A stretch of 64,000 nt of DNA from assembly GCF_008705135.1 (NCBI RefSeq), contig NZ_CP023694.1:2418001-2482000 (forward strand), in the 5' to 3' direction. The position numbers and the translations under genes are program-made. The notes beneath the pieces are model-generated. The model was not told the DNA's origin, ran no database searches, and saw only the letters and a list, made by a program, of their open reading frames with translations. This document shows positions 1 to 8,790 of this stretch, piece after piece. Every line of letters begins with the position of its first letter. The stretch's first letter is position 1. The stretch is from Streptomyces coeruleorubidus. GTDB taxonomy: Bacteria > Actinomycetota > Actinomycetes > Streptomycetales > Streptomycetaceae.

Positions 1-370
1 TGATGGTGTAGCTGGCGATCTCGGCGCCGTCGAGGCCGGTCACGGCGACGAACGGGGCGGCCACGGCACCGAAGCGGACCGGGCCCGCCCCGGCGGCGGG
101 CAGGGCGAGCAGCACGCCGACACGGTGGACGGCCTCCGGCACGGCGTCCAGATCCACCGCGAGGCGATGGTCGGCGGCGGCCTGCCGGGAGACCTCGAGG
201 CCCGGCTGGGTGGGTGCGCCCGGGTGGGCGACCCACTCCACGCCGTGGATCCGGCCGTTCTCGTCACTGAGCGCGGCCGCGGCCACGATCGGTGTGCCGG
301 CCGAGACCCGGATCTCGAGACGGGCCTGGGAGAGCGGGTGGTTCTGCCCCCGCACCAGCTCGGCCGTCAT
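1..370 (-). CDS. TerD-family protein, partial (3' end outside window)
   Basis: Reading leftwards from ATG at 370, about 123 codons are visible before the window ends, so the C-terminus is missing. The N-terminus (MTAELVRGQNHPLSQ) and the following LEIRVSAGTPIVAAAALSDE segment match actinobacterial TerD-domain proteins of the tellurium-resistance/stress-response group, which are cytoplasmic and often bind calcium. It lies just downstream of a second TerD gene on the same strand (444-1022), so the two probably form one stress-related unit. Family assignment is from recognised N-terminal pattern; the exact role is unknown. Confidence 0.7.
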   Translation of the reverse strand, partial: MTAELVRGQNHPLSQARLEIRVSAGTPIVAAAALSDENGRIHGVEWVAHPGAPTQPGLEVSRQAAADHRLAVDLDAVPEAVHRVGVLLALPAAGAGPVRFGAVAAPFVAVTGLDGAEIASYTI

Positions 371-410
371 CGCCTTCCCCCTGTGTCGTTGTGTGGTGTC
401 GTGTGCCGCT

Positions 411-430
411 ACCGGCCCGCCCCGGCCGGT
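411..430 (-). terminator. GC-rich hairpin between the two TerD genes
   Basis: A perfect 7-bp stem (ACCGGCC / GGCCGGT) with a 6-nt loop lies just past the stop of the upstream TerD gene. There is no T-run, so it could be a weak terminator or a processing hairpin. The downstream TerD start is only about 40 bp away. Confidence 0.35.
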
Positions 431-443
431 ACCCCCCGGAGCC

Positions 444-1022
444 TCAGAGGACCGGCAGGATCGCCGGCATCAGGTCCTGGAAGGTGCGGCCGTTGGCCGG
501 GTTGCCGAGGGCCGTCAGCGTCCAGCCCGGGCCCGAGCGGTGCACCTTGGCCATGATCTGGGCCGTGTACTGGCCGCCTCCGGCCAGCGTGTAGCGGGCG
601 AGCTCCTGGCCGTTGGTCTCGTCGACCAGGCGGCAGAACGCGTTCTGCACCTCCTGGAACGTCTGGCCCGTGAAGGAGTTCACGGTGAAGACGATCTGGT
701 CGATGTGGACCGGGACGCGCGACAGGTCGACGAGGATCGCCTCGTCGTCGCCGCCCTGGCCGACACCGCCGACGAGGTTGTCGCCGGTGTGGCGCACCGA
801 GCCGTCGTCGCTCACCAGGTGGCGGAAGAAGACGACGTCGACCGGCTGCTTGTCGGCGAACAGGACGGCCGAGGCGTCGAGGTCGACCTCTCGCGTACGC
901 GAGCCGAACAGGCCGCGCCGGGGAGCCGCCTGCCAGCCGAGACCCATGCGCACCGCGGTCAGGCTGCCGCCGTCGTTCTTCTGCAGACTGATGGCCTGAC
1001 CCTTGGTCATGTTGACGGTCAC
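444..1022 (-). CDS. TerD family protein (tellurium resistance / stress)
   Basis: 192 aa, the usual length for a single TerD domain. It starts at GTG 1022, preceded by a good ribosome site (GAGAGGGG, 6 nt spacer); an in-frame ATG four codons later is less well placed. Visible TerD features are the N-terminal MTKGQAISLQK, the DLDASAVLF strand, the acidic SDDGSVRHTGDN and GGDDEAILVDL segments that bind calcium in this family, and the conserved IDQIVFTVNS and NAFCRLVDE motifs. TerD proteins are soluble and linked to tellurite and oxidative stress tolerance and, in Streptomyces, to development. The role here is inferred from family only. Confidence 0.9.
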   Translation of the reverse strand: MTVNMTKGQAISLQKNDGGSLTAVRMGLGWQAAPRRGLFGSRTREVDLDASAVLFADKQPVDVVFFRHLVSDDGSVRHTGDNLVGGVGQGGDDEAILVDLSRVPVHIDQIVFTVNSFTGQTFQEVQNAFCRLVDETNGQELARYTLAGGGQYTAQIMAKVHRSGPGWTLTALGNPANGRTFQDLMPAILPVL

Positions 1023-1160
1023 GCGCTGATCCCCTCTCGGACGTCCCCTGTTGCCGCGCAGTCGCGGTTGATCAGAACACTACGCAGGGGCACTGACAGT
1101 GACGTACCCCGGTCCGCACTTTGTGTCGGTCTTGCAACACTGCGCGTACGCGGTCCGCTG

Positions 1161-3305
1161 TCAGGCCAGGCCCGCCTCCTTCATCTGGCGCAGTTCCTTC
1201 TTCATCTCGGAGACCTCGTCGCGCAGCCGGGCAGCGATCTCGAACTGGAGATCCGCGGCGGCGGCCCGCATGCGTGCGGTGAGTTCCTCGATCTGCTCGC
1301 TGAGTTCGGCCGCGGGGCGGTCGGTCGGCACCGTCTCCTTGGCCTTGCCCCTGCCCTTGCCCGGCTTGGCACTCTCGGCCGCCCTGCTCAAGGAGGGCAC
1401 GGGCGCCTTGGTCGCCCCGCCGTCCTTCTTCGCCTTGCGGAAGCCCGAGCCGAGCAGCTGCTCGGTGTCGATGTCCTCACGGGCGATCTGGGCGACGATG
1501 TCGTTGATCTTCTTGCGGAGGGGCTGGGGGTCGATGCCCCGCTCCTTGTTGTACGCGACCTGCTTCTCCCGGCGCCGGTTGGTCTCGTCGATGGCCTTCG
1601 CCATCGCCGGGGTGATCTTGTCCGCGTACATGTGGACCTGACCGGAGACGTTGCGCGCGGCGCGGCCGATGGTCTGGATCAGGGAGGTGCCGGAGCGCAG
1701 GAAGCCCTCCTTGTCGGCGTCCAGGATCGCCACCAGGGACACCTCGGGCAGGTCGAGGCCCTCCCGCAGGAGGTTGATGCCGACCAGCACGTCGTACTCG
1801 CCGGCGCGCAGCTCACGCAGGAGTTCGACACGGCGCAGGGTGTCGACGTCGCTGTGCAGGTAGCGCACCTGGATGCCCAGCTCCAGGAAGTAGTCCGTGA
1901 GGTCCTCGGCCATCTTCTTGGTGAGCGTGGTGACCAGGACGCGCTCGTCCTTCTCGGTACGCTGCCGGATCTCGTGCACCAGGTCGTCGATCTGACCCTC
2001 GGTGGGCTTGACGACGACTTCCGGGTCGACGAGGCCGGTGGGCCTGATGATCTGCTCGACGACTCCGTCCGAGCGGGAGAGCTCGTAGGCGCCCGGGGTC
2101 GCCGACAGATAGACCGTCTGGCCGATGCGCTCCTGGAACTCCTCCCACTTCAGCGGGCGGTTGTCCAGGGCGGAGGGCAGCCGGAAGCCGTGGTCGACGA
2201 GGGTGCGCTTGCGGGAGGCGTCGCCCTCGTACATGGCGCCGATCTGCGGGACCGTGACGTGTGACTCGTCGATGACGAGGAGGAAGTCGTCCGGGAAGTA
2301 GTCCAGCAGGGTGTTGGGCGGGGAGCCGGGCAGGCGGCCGTCGAAGTGCATCGAGTAGTTCTCCACGCCGGAGCAGGAGCCGATCTGGCGGAGCATCTCG
2401 ATGTCGTAGGTCGTGCGCATCCTGAGGCGCTGGGCCTCCAGGAGCTTGCCCTGCTTCTCCAGCTCGGCGAGGCGCTCCCCCAGCTCCTTCTCGATGTCGT
2501 TGATGGCCCGCTCCAGGCGCTCGGGCCCTGCGACGTAGTGGGAGGCCGGGAAGACGTACAGCTGCTGGTCGTCGCTGATGATCTCGCCGGTGACCGGGTG
2601 CAGCGTGGACAGCGCCTCGATCTCGTCGCCGAACATCTCGATGCGGACGGCCAACTCCTCGTAGACCGGGAAGATCTCGATGGTGTCGCCCCGGACGCGG
2701 AAGGTGCCGCGGGTGAAGGCCATGTCGTTGCGCGTGTACTGGATGTCCACGAAGCGGCGCAGCAGCTCGTCGCGGTCGTGCTCCTCGCCGACGCGCAGGG
2801 GGACCATGCGGTCCACGTACTCCTGTGGCGTACCGAGGCCGTAGATGCAGGAGACCGAGGCGACCACGACGACGTCGCGGCGGGTGAGCAGCGAGTTGGT
2901 CGCGGAGTGGCGCAGGCGCTCGACCTCCTCGTTGATCGAGGAGTCCTTCTCGATGTAGGTGTCCGACTGCGGGACGTAGGCCTCGGGCTGGTAGTAGTCG
3001 TAGTACGAGACGAAGTACTCGACCGCGTTGTTCGGGAGGAGCTCTCGGAACTCGTTCGCCAGCTGGGCGGCCAGCGTCTTGTTCGGCGCCATCACGAGCG
3101 TGGGGCGCTGGAGCTTCTCGATCATCCACGCGGTGGTGGCGGACTTGCCGGTGCCGGTCGCGCCCAGCAGGACGACGTCCTTCTCGCCTGCCTGGATGCG
3201 CTGGGCGAGTTCGGCGATGGCCGTCGGCTGGTCGCCGCTCGGCTGGTAGGGGCTGACGACCTCGAAGGGCGCCACCGTGCGTTCGATGTGGGAAACGGGC
3301 CGCAT
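1161..3305 (-). CDS. uvrB: UvrABC system protein B
   Basis: Excinuclease subunit B of nucleotide excision repair. UvrA loads it on damaged DNA; it verifies the lesion and recruits UvrC for dual incision. 714 aa from ATG 3305 (reads [10 protein letters not shown]); an upstream in-frame start ten codons earlier is less typical. Visible: Walker A GATGTGKS near residue 48, the Tyr-rich beta-hairpin ([10 protein letters not shown]) that inserts into DNA, DESHVT helicase motif, the QTIGRAARN motif VI region, and a C-terminal UVR coiled-coil (about the last 40 residues) that contacts UvrC. A Lys/Ala/Gly-rich linker precedes the UVR motif. It lies 40 bp downstream of an MHYT gene on the same strand. 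Confidence 0.98.
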   Translation of the reverse strand: MRPVSHIERTVAPFEVVSPYQPSGDQPTAIAELAQRIQAGEKDVVLLGATGTGKSATTAWMIEKLQRPTLVMAPNKTLAAQLANEFRELLPNNAVEYFVSYYDYYQPEAYVPQSDTYIEKDSSINEEVERLRHSATNSLLTRRDVVVVASVSCIYGLGTPQEYVDRMVPLRVGEEHDRDELLRRFVDIQYTRNDMAFTRGTFRVRGDTIEIFPVYEELAVRIEMFGDEIEALSTLHPVTGEIISDDQQLYVFPASHYVAGPERLERAINDIEKELGERLAELEKQGKLLEAQRLRMRTTYDIEMLRQIGSCSGVENYSMHFDGRLPGSPPNTLLDYFPDDFLLVIDESHVTVPQIGAMYEGDASRKRTLVDHGFRLPSALDNRPLKWEEFQERIGQTVYLSATPGAYELSRSDGVVEQIIRPTGLVDPEVVVKPTEGQIDDLVHEIRQRTEKDERVLVTTLTKKMAEDLTDYFLELGIQVRYLHSDVDTLRRVELLRELRAGEYDVLVGINLLREGLDLPEVSLVAILDADKEGFLRSGTSLIQTIGRAARNVSGQVHMYADKITPAMAKAIDETNRRREKQVAYNKERGIDPQPLRKKINDIVAQIAREDIDTEQLLGSGFRKAKKDGGATKAPVPSLSRAAESAKPGKGRGKAKETVPTDRPAAELSEQIEELTARMRAAAADLQFEIAARLRDEVSEMKKELRQMKEAGLA

Positions 3306-3345
3306 GGGTTCCACCGTACGACCCCGCACTGACAACAGGCTCCGA

Positions 3346-4212
3346 TCAGCGGTTCTGCGGGGTTCGGGGGCCGCGGTGCTCCACGGTGCGGCGGGCGCGG
3401 AGCCGCATGCGCTGCGGGTTGTGGGCGGTGTGGGTGTGGGCCGGGATGCCGGGCCGCTGCTCGACGGCGACGACCGAGGGCTTCCCCATGACGATCAGCG
3501 GGTCGAACATCACCACGACGCCCGCGAGGAGGAGGAAGGCGAGCGGGCCGATCAGCATGGGCGCGAGCAGGGCCGCCGGCGACTGCCCCGCTGTGGGTTC
3601 GGCCGTGCCGTGCAGGTGGACGCTGAGGGCGGCCATCCCGGTGTAGTGCATGCCGCTGACGGCGAGTCCCATGACGAGGCTGGCGCCCACGCTCCACAGG
3701 AGGCCCCTGACCTGGCCGGCCGCCCACAGGGCGGCCGTGGCGGCGGCCATGGCGATCGCTACGGAGATGCCGACGGTGAGCGTGTTGTACTCCAGCTTCC
3801 CGTCCAGGCTCATGCTGGCCATGCCGAGGTAGTGCATCGACGCGATGCCCAGGCCCGTGATGGTGCCGCCGGTGAACAGGGCAGTTCCGCGGGCTCCCTT
3901 GTAGCCGACGATGAAGATCCCGATGCCCACCATCACGATCGCGACGGCCAGGCTCGCGAAGGTCATCGGCATGTCGTAGTGGATCGGGGTCCCGCGGATC
4001 GTGAACCCCATCATCGCGATGAAGTGCATGGTCCATATGCCGGAGCCGATGGCGGCCGAGCCGAGGGCGAGCCATCCGGGGCGCCAGGACTGGGCGACGA
4101 GCATGGACCTGGTGGTGCAGCGCAGCCCCAGGGCGCCGCCGAGGCAGGCCATGAGGTAGGCCACCAGGGGTGTGACCAGGCCGTAGCTGAATCCGTCGAC
4201 CGTGCCCTGCAT
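3346..4212 (-). CDS. MHYT-domain membrane sensor protein
   Basis: 288 aa from ATG 4212 ([16 protein letters not shown]). It is a polytopic membrane protein of about seven helices carrying three MHYT-type motifs: MHFIAMM, MHYLGMA and MHYTGMA. In this family the conserved His and Met residues at the outer membrane face are proposed to bind copper and sense oxygen, CO or NO. There is no attached GGDEF, EAL or kinase domain, only a short basic C-terminal tail, so it is a stand-alone MHYT protein. The output is unknown. It is followed by uvrB after 40 bp, which may allow read-through. Confidence 0.9.
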   Translation of the reverse strand: MQGTVDGFSYGLVTPLVAYLMACLGGALGLRCTTRSMLVAQSWRPGWLALGSAAIGSGIWTMHFIAMMGFTIRGTPIHYDMPMTFASLAVAIVMVGIGIFIVGYKGARGTALFTGGTITGLGIASMHYLGMASMSLDGKLEYNTLTVGISVAIAMAAATAALWAAGQVRGLLWSVGASLVMGLAVSGMHYTGMAALSVHLHGTAEPTAGQSPAALLAPMLIGPLAFLLLAGVVVMFDPLIVMGKPSVVAVEQRPGIPAHTHTAHNPQRMRLRARRTVEHRGPRTPQNR

Positions 4213-4500
4213 GCGCGGCTGCCCTTCCCGCCCTGTGCGTCCCGGAATTCCTGATGTGCGCCCCCTCACAGGACCGCAGGCAGCGGTCAGGGTGGACGCA
4301 GTGAGTATGACCCCCACCGGAATGGTCGAACGACTTTCCGGCAAAGAAACACGCCCTTGCCGCAGTTGTGCGGTACCCGTGAGCGGAGTTGGGTCTCCTC
4401 CATTCAACCTGTGGTCATCCTGTACCCCTCTCGTGTTGACCCTCTGCTGTCACAGTTGAGCTGTCCGTGATGCCGTGATCGCTCGACGCGAGGAGTACGC
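4213..4500. promoter_or_regulatory. Divergent intergenic region, MHYT gene / GDPD gene
   Basis: 288 bp separating divergent genes. A TTGACC hexamer at 4436-4441 points toward the phosphodiesterase and could be a -35 box, but no convincing -10 sits at 16-18 nt. No palindrome or coding potential was noticed otherwise. Confidence 0.35.
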
Positions 4501-5367
4501 ATGCACGCGCGCGCTGTTGCCGCCTCGACCACCGCGCTCCTGGGGACCATCACCCTCCTGTTCCCCGCCTCCCCGGCGCGGGCCGCCGGCGGCGGGCCGG
4601 TGGTCATCGCGCACCGGGGGGCCTCCGCGTACGCGCCCGAGAACACCCTGGCCGCCGTGGACAAGGCGGCCGAGCTGGGCATCCGCTGGGTGGAGAACGA
4701 CGTGCAGCGGACCAAGGACGGCGAGCTCGTCGTCCTCCACGACGACAACCTGCGGCGCACCACCGACGTCGAGGAGGTCTTCCCCGACCGGGCTCCCTGG
4801 AAGGTCAAGGACTTCACCGCCACCGAGATCGCCCGCCTCGACGCGGGCAGCTGGTTCGGCCCGGCGTACGCGGGCGCGCGCGTGCCGACGCTGGAGCAGT
4901 TCGTGAACCGCGTCGAGCGTCATCACCAGAAGCTGCTCCTTGAGATCAAGAACCCGGAGCTGTATCCGGGCATCGAGCGGCAGACGCTCAAGGTCCTCAG
5001 CAACGAGGGCTGGCTGGACCGGTCGCATCTGGCGGGCCGGCTGATCGTGCAGAGCTTCAGCGCGGACAGCGTGCGGACGGTGCACGAGCTGAAGCCCGCC
5101 GTGAAGACCGGCTTCCTGGGCACGCCGCCCGTGTCGGACCTGCCGGGCTACGCCGGTTTCGCCGACCAGATCAACCCGTCGTACGGCTCGATCTCCACGG
5201 CCTACGTGGCCTCCGTCCAGGCGTTCACCGGACCGCACGGCAGGCCGCTGGAGGTCTTCACCTGGACGGTCGACGACGCGGCGACGGCTCAGCGGGTCGC
5301 CGGGTACGGGGTCGACGGGATCATCACGAACAAGCCGGATGTGGTGCGGGAGGCCGTGGAGGGGTGA
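4501..5367 (+). CDS. Secreted glycerophosphodiester phosphodiesterase
   Basis: 288 aa. Residues 1 to about 29 form a signal peptide ending ASPARA-A, so the enzyme is exported. The GDPD barrel follows: HRGASAYAPENT with the catalytic His and Glu, then the ENDVQRTKDGELVVLHDD stretch with the metal-binding acidic residues and second catalytic His. LLLEIKN, FTWTVDD and GIITNKPD complete the family pattern. It hydrolyses glycerophosphodiesters to glycerol-3-phosphate plus alcohol and so probably scavenges phosphate and glycerol outside the cell. It is monocistronic. Confidence 0.95.
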   Translation: MHARAVAASTTALLGTITLLFPASPARAAGGGPVVIAHRGASAYAPENTLAAVDKAAELGIRWVENDVQRTKDGELVVLHDDNLRRTTDVEEVFPDRAPWKVKDFTATEIARLDAGSWFGPAYAGARVPTLEQFVNRVERHHQKLLLEIKNPELYPGIERQTLKVLSNEGWLDRSHLAGRLIVQSFSADSVRTVHELKPAVKTGFLGTPPVSDLPGYAGFADQINPSYGSISTAYVASVQAFTGPHGRPLEVFTWTVDDAATAQRVAGYGVDGIITNKPDVVREAVEG

Positions 5368-5436
5368 GGCCTGCCGCCGGCGGGCGGTCCGTCCGGCCGG
5401 AGCGGCGTTGTCAGTGGTGGGTCGTACGGTGGGCGC

Positions 5437-5991
5437 ATGGACAGCCATGGGCAGGGTGAGCAGCGGGTCGTGTGGGGCGTCGTCGACAGCGACATCGGCC
5501 CGCTGCTGCTGGCGGCGACCCGCGAAGGCCTGGTCAACGTGATCTTCCACGCCACGGACGCGGTGCGGGACCGGGCGGTCGAGCGGCTGGCGTCACGGCT
5601 CGGCACCGAGCCCGTCGAGGCGCCCGGCTCCCCACTGCTGACCGAGGCGATACGTCAGGTCGAGGCGTACTTCGCGGGTGAGCGCCGGGACTTCGACCTG
5701 CCGCTGGACTGGTCGCTGATCTCCGGCTTCAACCGGGAGGTCCTGCGCGAGCTGGCATCCGGTGTGCCGTACGGCACGGTCGTCGGGTACGGCGATCTGG
5801 CCGGGCGGGTCGGCCAGCCGGGCGCCGCCCAGGCCGTGGGCATGGCGATGGGCGCCAATCCGCTGCCGGTGGTGGTGCCCTGTCACCGGGTCGTCGAGAG
5901 CGGCGGCGGCATCGGCGGCTTCGGGGGCGGGCTGGAGACCAAGCGGAAGCTGCTCGCCCTCGAAGGGGTGCTGCCCGAGCCGCTGTTCTGA
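5437..5991 (+). CDS. ogt: Methylated-DNA--[protein]-cysteine S-methyltransferase
   Basis: 184 aa suicide DNA-repair protein that moves the methyl group from O6-methylguanine to its own cysteine. The acceptor Cys149 lies in the PCHRV motif. The Asn/Arg-containing helix-turn-helix (VPYGTVVGYGDLA) and the GGFGGGLETKRKLLALE C-terminal segment are typical of Ogt. There is no Ada-type N-terminal regulatory domain, so this is the stand-alone form. It converges with the VOC gene, stop codons 11 bp apart. Confidence 0.95.
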   Translation: MDSHGQGEQRVVWGVVDSDIGPLLLAATREGLVNVIFHATDAVRDRAVERLASRLGTEPVEAPGSPLLTEAIRQVEAYFAGERRDFDLPLDWSLISGFNREVLRELASGVPYGTVVGYGDLAGRVGQPGAAQAVGMAMGANPLPVVVPCHRVVESGGGIGGFGGGLETKRKLLALEGVLPEPLF

Positions 5992-6002
5992 GGACGGGCT
6001 GG

Positions 6003-6431
6003 TCAGTCGTAGTGCCGCGCCTCGAAGACGTTGCCGTCCGGGTCGCGGAAGTAGAAGCTGCGCGTGGCCTTGCCCCGGGCCCCGAAGGAGTCGTACGAGA
6101 GGTCCGACACCGGTACGGAGCGTTCCTCCAGGCGGCTGAGAAGGGTGTCGAAGTCGCCCCGGGGCAGTGACAGGCAGACGTGGTTGGCGGGGTGCCCCGC
6201 GCTGTCGGCGGCGCCGGGCAGCATGGTCATGCGTTCCGCGAAGGTCAGCGGCATGAGGTCGAGGATGGTCTCGTCGTTGACGCGTACGGAGGGGAACGGC
6301 ACCTCACCGGCGGCGAACTCGGTGAGCCTGATCGTCTCCAGGCCGACGGCCTTCTCGTAGAAGTCGGCGGCTGCGACCGGGTCGCGCACCCAGAGGACGA
6401 CGTGGTCGAGTCGTGGTGTGTTGTCCGTCAT
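6003..6431 (-). CDS. VOC family (glyoxalase/dioxygenase fold) protein
   Basis: 142 aa from ATG 6431 (MTDNTPRLDHVVLWVRD). It has two beta-alpha-beta-beta-beta modules: the first begins LDHVVLWVRDPVAAADFYEKAVG, the second includes NHVCLSL and ends with FYFRDPDGNVFEARHYD, the Glu being the usual metal ligand. His residues at both module starts complete a metal site. Enzymes of this fold include glyoxalases, extradiol dioxygenases and resistance proteins; the substrate cannot be told from sequence. Confidence 0.88.
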   Translation of the reverse strand: MTDNTPRLDHVVLWVRDPVAAADFYEKAVGLETIRLTEFAAGEVPFPSVRVNDETILDLMPLTFAERMTMLPGAADSAGHPANHVCLSLPRGDFDTLLSRLEERSVPVSDLSYDSFGARGKATRSFYFRDPDGNVFEARHYD

Positions 6432-6530
6432 GCATCCCAGGCTGGTGACGTCGCCGACAGCCCGCAAGGGTTTGGCCCGGCGCGCCGCCCGCCAGAGATG
6501 AGGGAAGACCGACCGACAGGAGGCAGGCGC

Positions 6531-7439
6531 GTGGTGCTGGTGGTGTCAGAAGAAGTGCGGGAGGCGATCGACGCGCGTCGGCCCGTGGTGGCCCTGGAGT
6601 CCACGATCATCGCCCACGGGCTGCCGCGGCCGCGCAACCTCCAGGTGGCACTGGAGCTGGAGACGGCCGTGCGGCAGGAGGGCGCGGTGCCCGCGACGAT
6701 CGCCGTGCTGGACGGGCGGCCTCATGTCGGGCTGGACAAGGAGCAGCTGGAGCGGGTCGCGAACGAGGACGGCATCCGCAAGCTGGGCCACCGCGACCTG
6801 CCGCTCGCGACGGCCTCCGGGGCGAGCGGGGCGACCACGGTGTCGGCGACGGCGCTGCTGGCGGCGCTGGCGGGCGTACACGTGTTCGCGACGGGTGGGC
6901 TCGGCGGGGTGCACCGGGAGTGGACGGTGACGCAGGACGAGTCGGCCGACCTGGGGCTGCTGGCGCGGACGCGGATCACCGTGGTGTGTGCCGGGGTGAA
7001 GTCGATCCTGGACGTCCCGGCGACCTTGCAGCGGTTGGAGACGCTGGGTGTCGCGGTCGCCGGGTACGGCACCGACCGGTTCCCCGGCTTCTATCTGTCC
7101 GACTCGGGGCATCCGGTGGACTGGACGCTGCGGACGCCGGAGCAGGTGGCGGGCGTCATGCGGGCCCAGGACGCACTCGCCGGGCCGGAGTCGGCGCTGA
7201 TCGTCGCCAATCCCGTGCCCGAGGACGAGCAGCTCGATCCGGAGCTGCACGCGCGCGTGCTCGCGGACGCGCTGCGCGCGTGCGAGGAGGAGGGGATCAC
7301 CGGCCAGGCGGTCACGCCGTTCCTGCTCGACTACCTCGTACGGCACACCGACGGCGCCTCCCTGAGCGCCAATCTGGCGGCGGTCCGCGGCAACGTACGC
7401 CTGGCGGCACGGATCGCGGCGGCCTGGGCACGGGGATGA
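6531..7439 (+). CDS. psuG: Pseudouridine-5'-phosphate glycosidase
   Basis: 302 aa from GTG 6531, chosen because AGGAGG lies at 6518-6523 with a 7-nt spacer. PsuG cleaves the C-C glycosidic bond of pseudouridine 5'-phosphate to uracil and ribose 5-phosphate. Diagnostic segments are VVALESTIIAHGLPRP (with the catalytic Glu), GATTVSAT, FATGGLGGVHR, VCAGVKSILDVPATLE-like (with the catalytic Lys) and GTDRFPGFYL. The stop overlaps the start of a PfkB kinase by 4 bp, matching the PsuK/PsuG salvage pathway in which the kinase supplies the substrate. Confidence 0.95.
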   Translation: MVLVVSEEVREAIDARRPVVALESTIIAHGLPRPRNLQVALELETAVRQEGAVPATIAVLDGRPHVGLDKEQLERVANEDGIRKLGHRDLPLATASGASGATTVSATALLAALAGVHVFATGGLGGVHREWTVTQDESADLGLLARTRITVVCAGVKSILDVPATLQRLETLGVAVAGYGTDRFPGFYLSDSGHPVDWTLRTPEQVAGVMRAQDALAGPESALIVANPVPEDEQLDPELHARVLADALRACEEEGITGQAVTPFLLDYLVRHTDGASLSANLAAVRGNVRLAARIAAAWARG

Positions 7440-8767
7440 CCGGCAGCGGGGGCGACCGCGGTGCGGAGGGCGGAGCCTGCTCGGCGGAGAGCGGAGCAGG
7501 GCCAGCCAAGGGGGCGGCGGGCTCGGCGGAGAGCGGAGCCCGACCGTCGGACATGGCAGCCGGCTCGGCGGAGAGCGGGGCACGCTCGGCGAACGGCGCA
7601 GACGGCCCATCCGAGGCCGCGGCGGTCCCGGCAGCAAGCGGGACGCGCTCTGCGGGGAGTGGAACCGGCCCGATTGAGGTCGCGCCGGGCTCGGCGGAGC
7701 GTGAAACCCGCCGGGCGGAGATCGCAGCGGCCTCGGCGGAGCACGGAGCCGCCCCGGCAGAGGCCACGCCGGGTCCGCCAGAGAGCAGAACCACCCCAGC
7801 AGATGTCACGCCGAGCTCGGCGGAGAGCAAAACCGCCGCAATGGAGGTCGCCCCGCGCTCGGTGGGCCGCGGCGCGCTACTGGTCGTCGGGGACGTCATC
7901 ACGGACGTCGTCGCACGGCACGAGGGGCCGCTCGCGGCCGGTACGGACACGGCTGCCTCGATCCGGACCGTGCCGGGCGGGGCGGGCGCCAACGTGGCGT
8001 GCTGGGCCGCGCACCGGGGCGCGGCGGAGGTGCGGCTGCTCGGGCGGGTGGGGGCGGAGGCCGCTGCCTGGCACGAGCGTGAGCTGGTGGCCCACGGCGT
8101 GCGTCCGCGACTCGTCGTCGACCCGCAGGCGCCGACCGGCACGGTGATCTGCCTGGTGGACGGAGGCGCTTCGGCGGAGCGGACGTTCCTCACCGACAGC
8201 GGCGCGTCGTTGCGGCTCGAACCCGCCGACTGGTCCGACAACCTGCTCGACGGCGTGGCCCGGCTGCACCTGTCGGGCTACCTCCTGTTCTCCGAAGCGA
8301 GTCGCGCCCTGGTGACGGTGGCTCTCGAAGCCGCACGCGCGCGTGGCGTGCCGGTGAGCCTGGACCCCGCGTCGGCCGGTTTCCTCGGTGAGCTGGGCGC
8401 CGGGCGGTTCCTCGCGCTCGTCGAGGGCGTGGACGTGCTGCTGCCCAGCCGGGACGAGGCGTGTCTGCTGACGGGGCTGACCGACGCGGCCGACGCGGCG
8501 GCCGAGCTGAGCCTGCGTGTCCCGCTGGTGGTCACCAAGCAGGGGCACGAGGGGGCGCTCGTGGCCCGCTCGGGCAAGGTGTGCGCCCGCGTCCCCGCCG
8601 TACCGGCGACGCCACGGGACACCACGGGCGCCGGTGACGCCTTCACCGGCGCGTTCCTCGCCGCCCTGCTCGCGGGTGCCGGGCCGGAGGACGCGGCGGC
8701 GGAGGGCTGCCGGGCGGGTGCGAGGGCGGTGGAACGGGTGGGCGGCAGACCGCCCCTGCCCGGTTGA
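7436..8767 (+). CDS. PfkB family kinase (probable pseudouridine kinase) with repeat-rich N-terminal extension
   Basis: 443 aa from ATG 7436, which overlaps the psuG stop (ATGA). Residues from about 142 onward form a normal ribokinase/PfkB fold: GDVITDVVARH start, PGGAGANVACW substrate/nucleotide loop, and the C-terminal DTTGAGDAFTGAF catalytic motif with its Asp base. Residues 15-139 are a degenerate 14-residue tandem repeat (about nine copies around SAESGA), not part of the kinase fold. Coupling to psuG suggests it phosphorylates pseudouridine. The true start could be an internal codon such as the ATG (MEVAPRS) near 7841, but the psuG-overlapping ATG keeps the frame open. Confidence 0.85.
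   Translation: MTGSGGDRGAEGGACSAESGAGPAKGAAGSAESGARPSDMAAGSAESGARSANGADGPSEAAAVPAASGTRSAGSGTGPIEVAPGSAERETRRAEIAAASAEHGAAPAEATPGPPESRTTPADVTPSSAESKTAAMEVAPRSVGRGALLVVGDVITDVVARHEGPLAAGTDTAASIRTVPGGAGANVACWAAHRGAAEVRLLGRVGAEAAAWHERELVAHGVRPRLVVDPQAPTGTVICLVDGGASAERTFLTDSGASLRLEPADWSDNLLDGVARLHLSGYLLFSEASRALVTVALEAARARGVPVSLDPASAGFLGELGAGRFLALVEGVDVLLPSRDEACLLTGLTDAADAAAELSLRVPLVVTKQGHEGALVARSGKVCARVPAVPATPRDTTGAGDAFTGAFLAALLAGAGPEDAAAEGCRAGARAVERVGGRPPLPG
7478..7853 (+). repeat. Coding 42-bp minisatellite in the PfkB kinase gene
   Basis: About nine degenerate units encoding a 14-residue motif resembling GSAESGARPSDMAA. The core TCGGCGGAGAGCGGAGC is almost identical in the first three units and decays afterwards. 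The unit length is a multiple of three, and the frame is kept throughout. Confidence 0.85.
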
Positions 8768-8776
8768 TGCCCGATA

Positions 8777-8788
8777 CCCCGCGCCCCT
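8777..8788 (-). repeat. Fragment of dispersed Streptomyces intergenic repeat
   Basis: Between the kinase stop and the methyltransferase stop the minus strand reads AGGGGCGCGGGG, the core of a repeat that recurs between Streptomyces genes (from memory). A fuller copy lies at 43161-43204. Only the core is present here. Confidence 0.4.
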
Positions 8789-8790
8789 GG

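Noticed and set aside
210..2264. Long plus-strand open frame over TerD and uvrB
   Set aside because: It is the antisense shadow of two well-recognised genes; high GC content keeps such frames open.
4436..4464. TTGACC as a full sigma-70 promoter for the phosphodiesterase
   Set aside because: No acceptable -10 is at 16-18 nt, so only the -35-like hexamer was noted.
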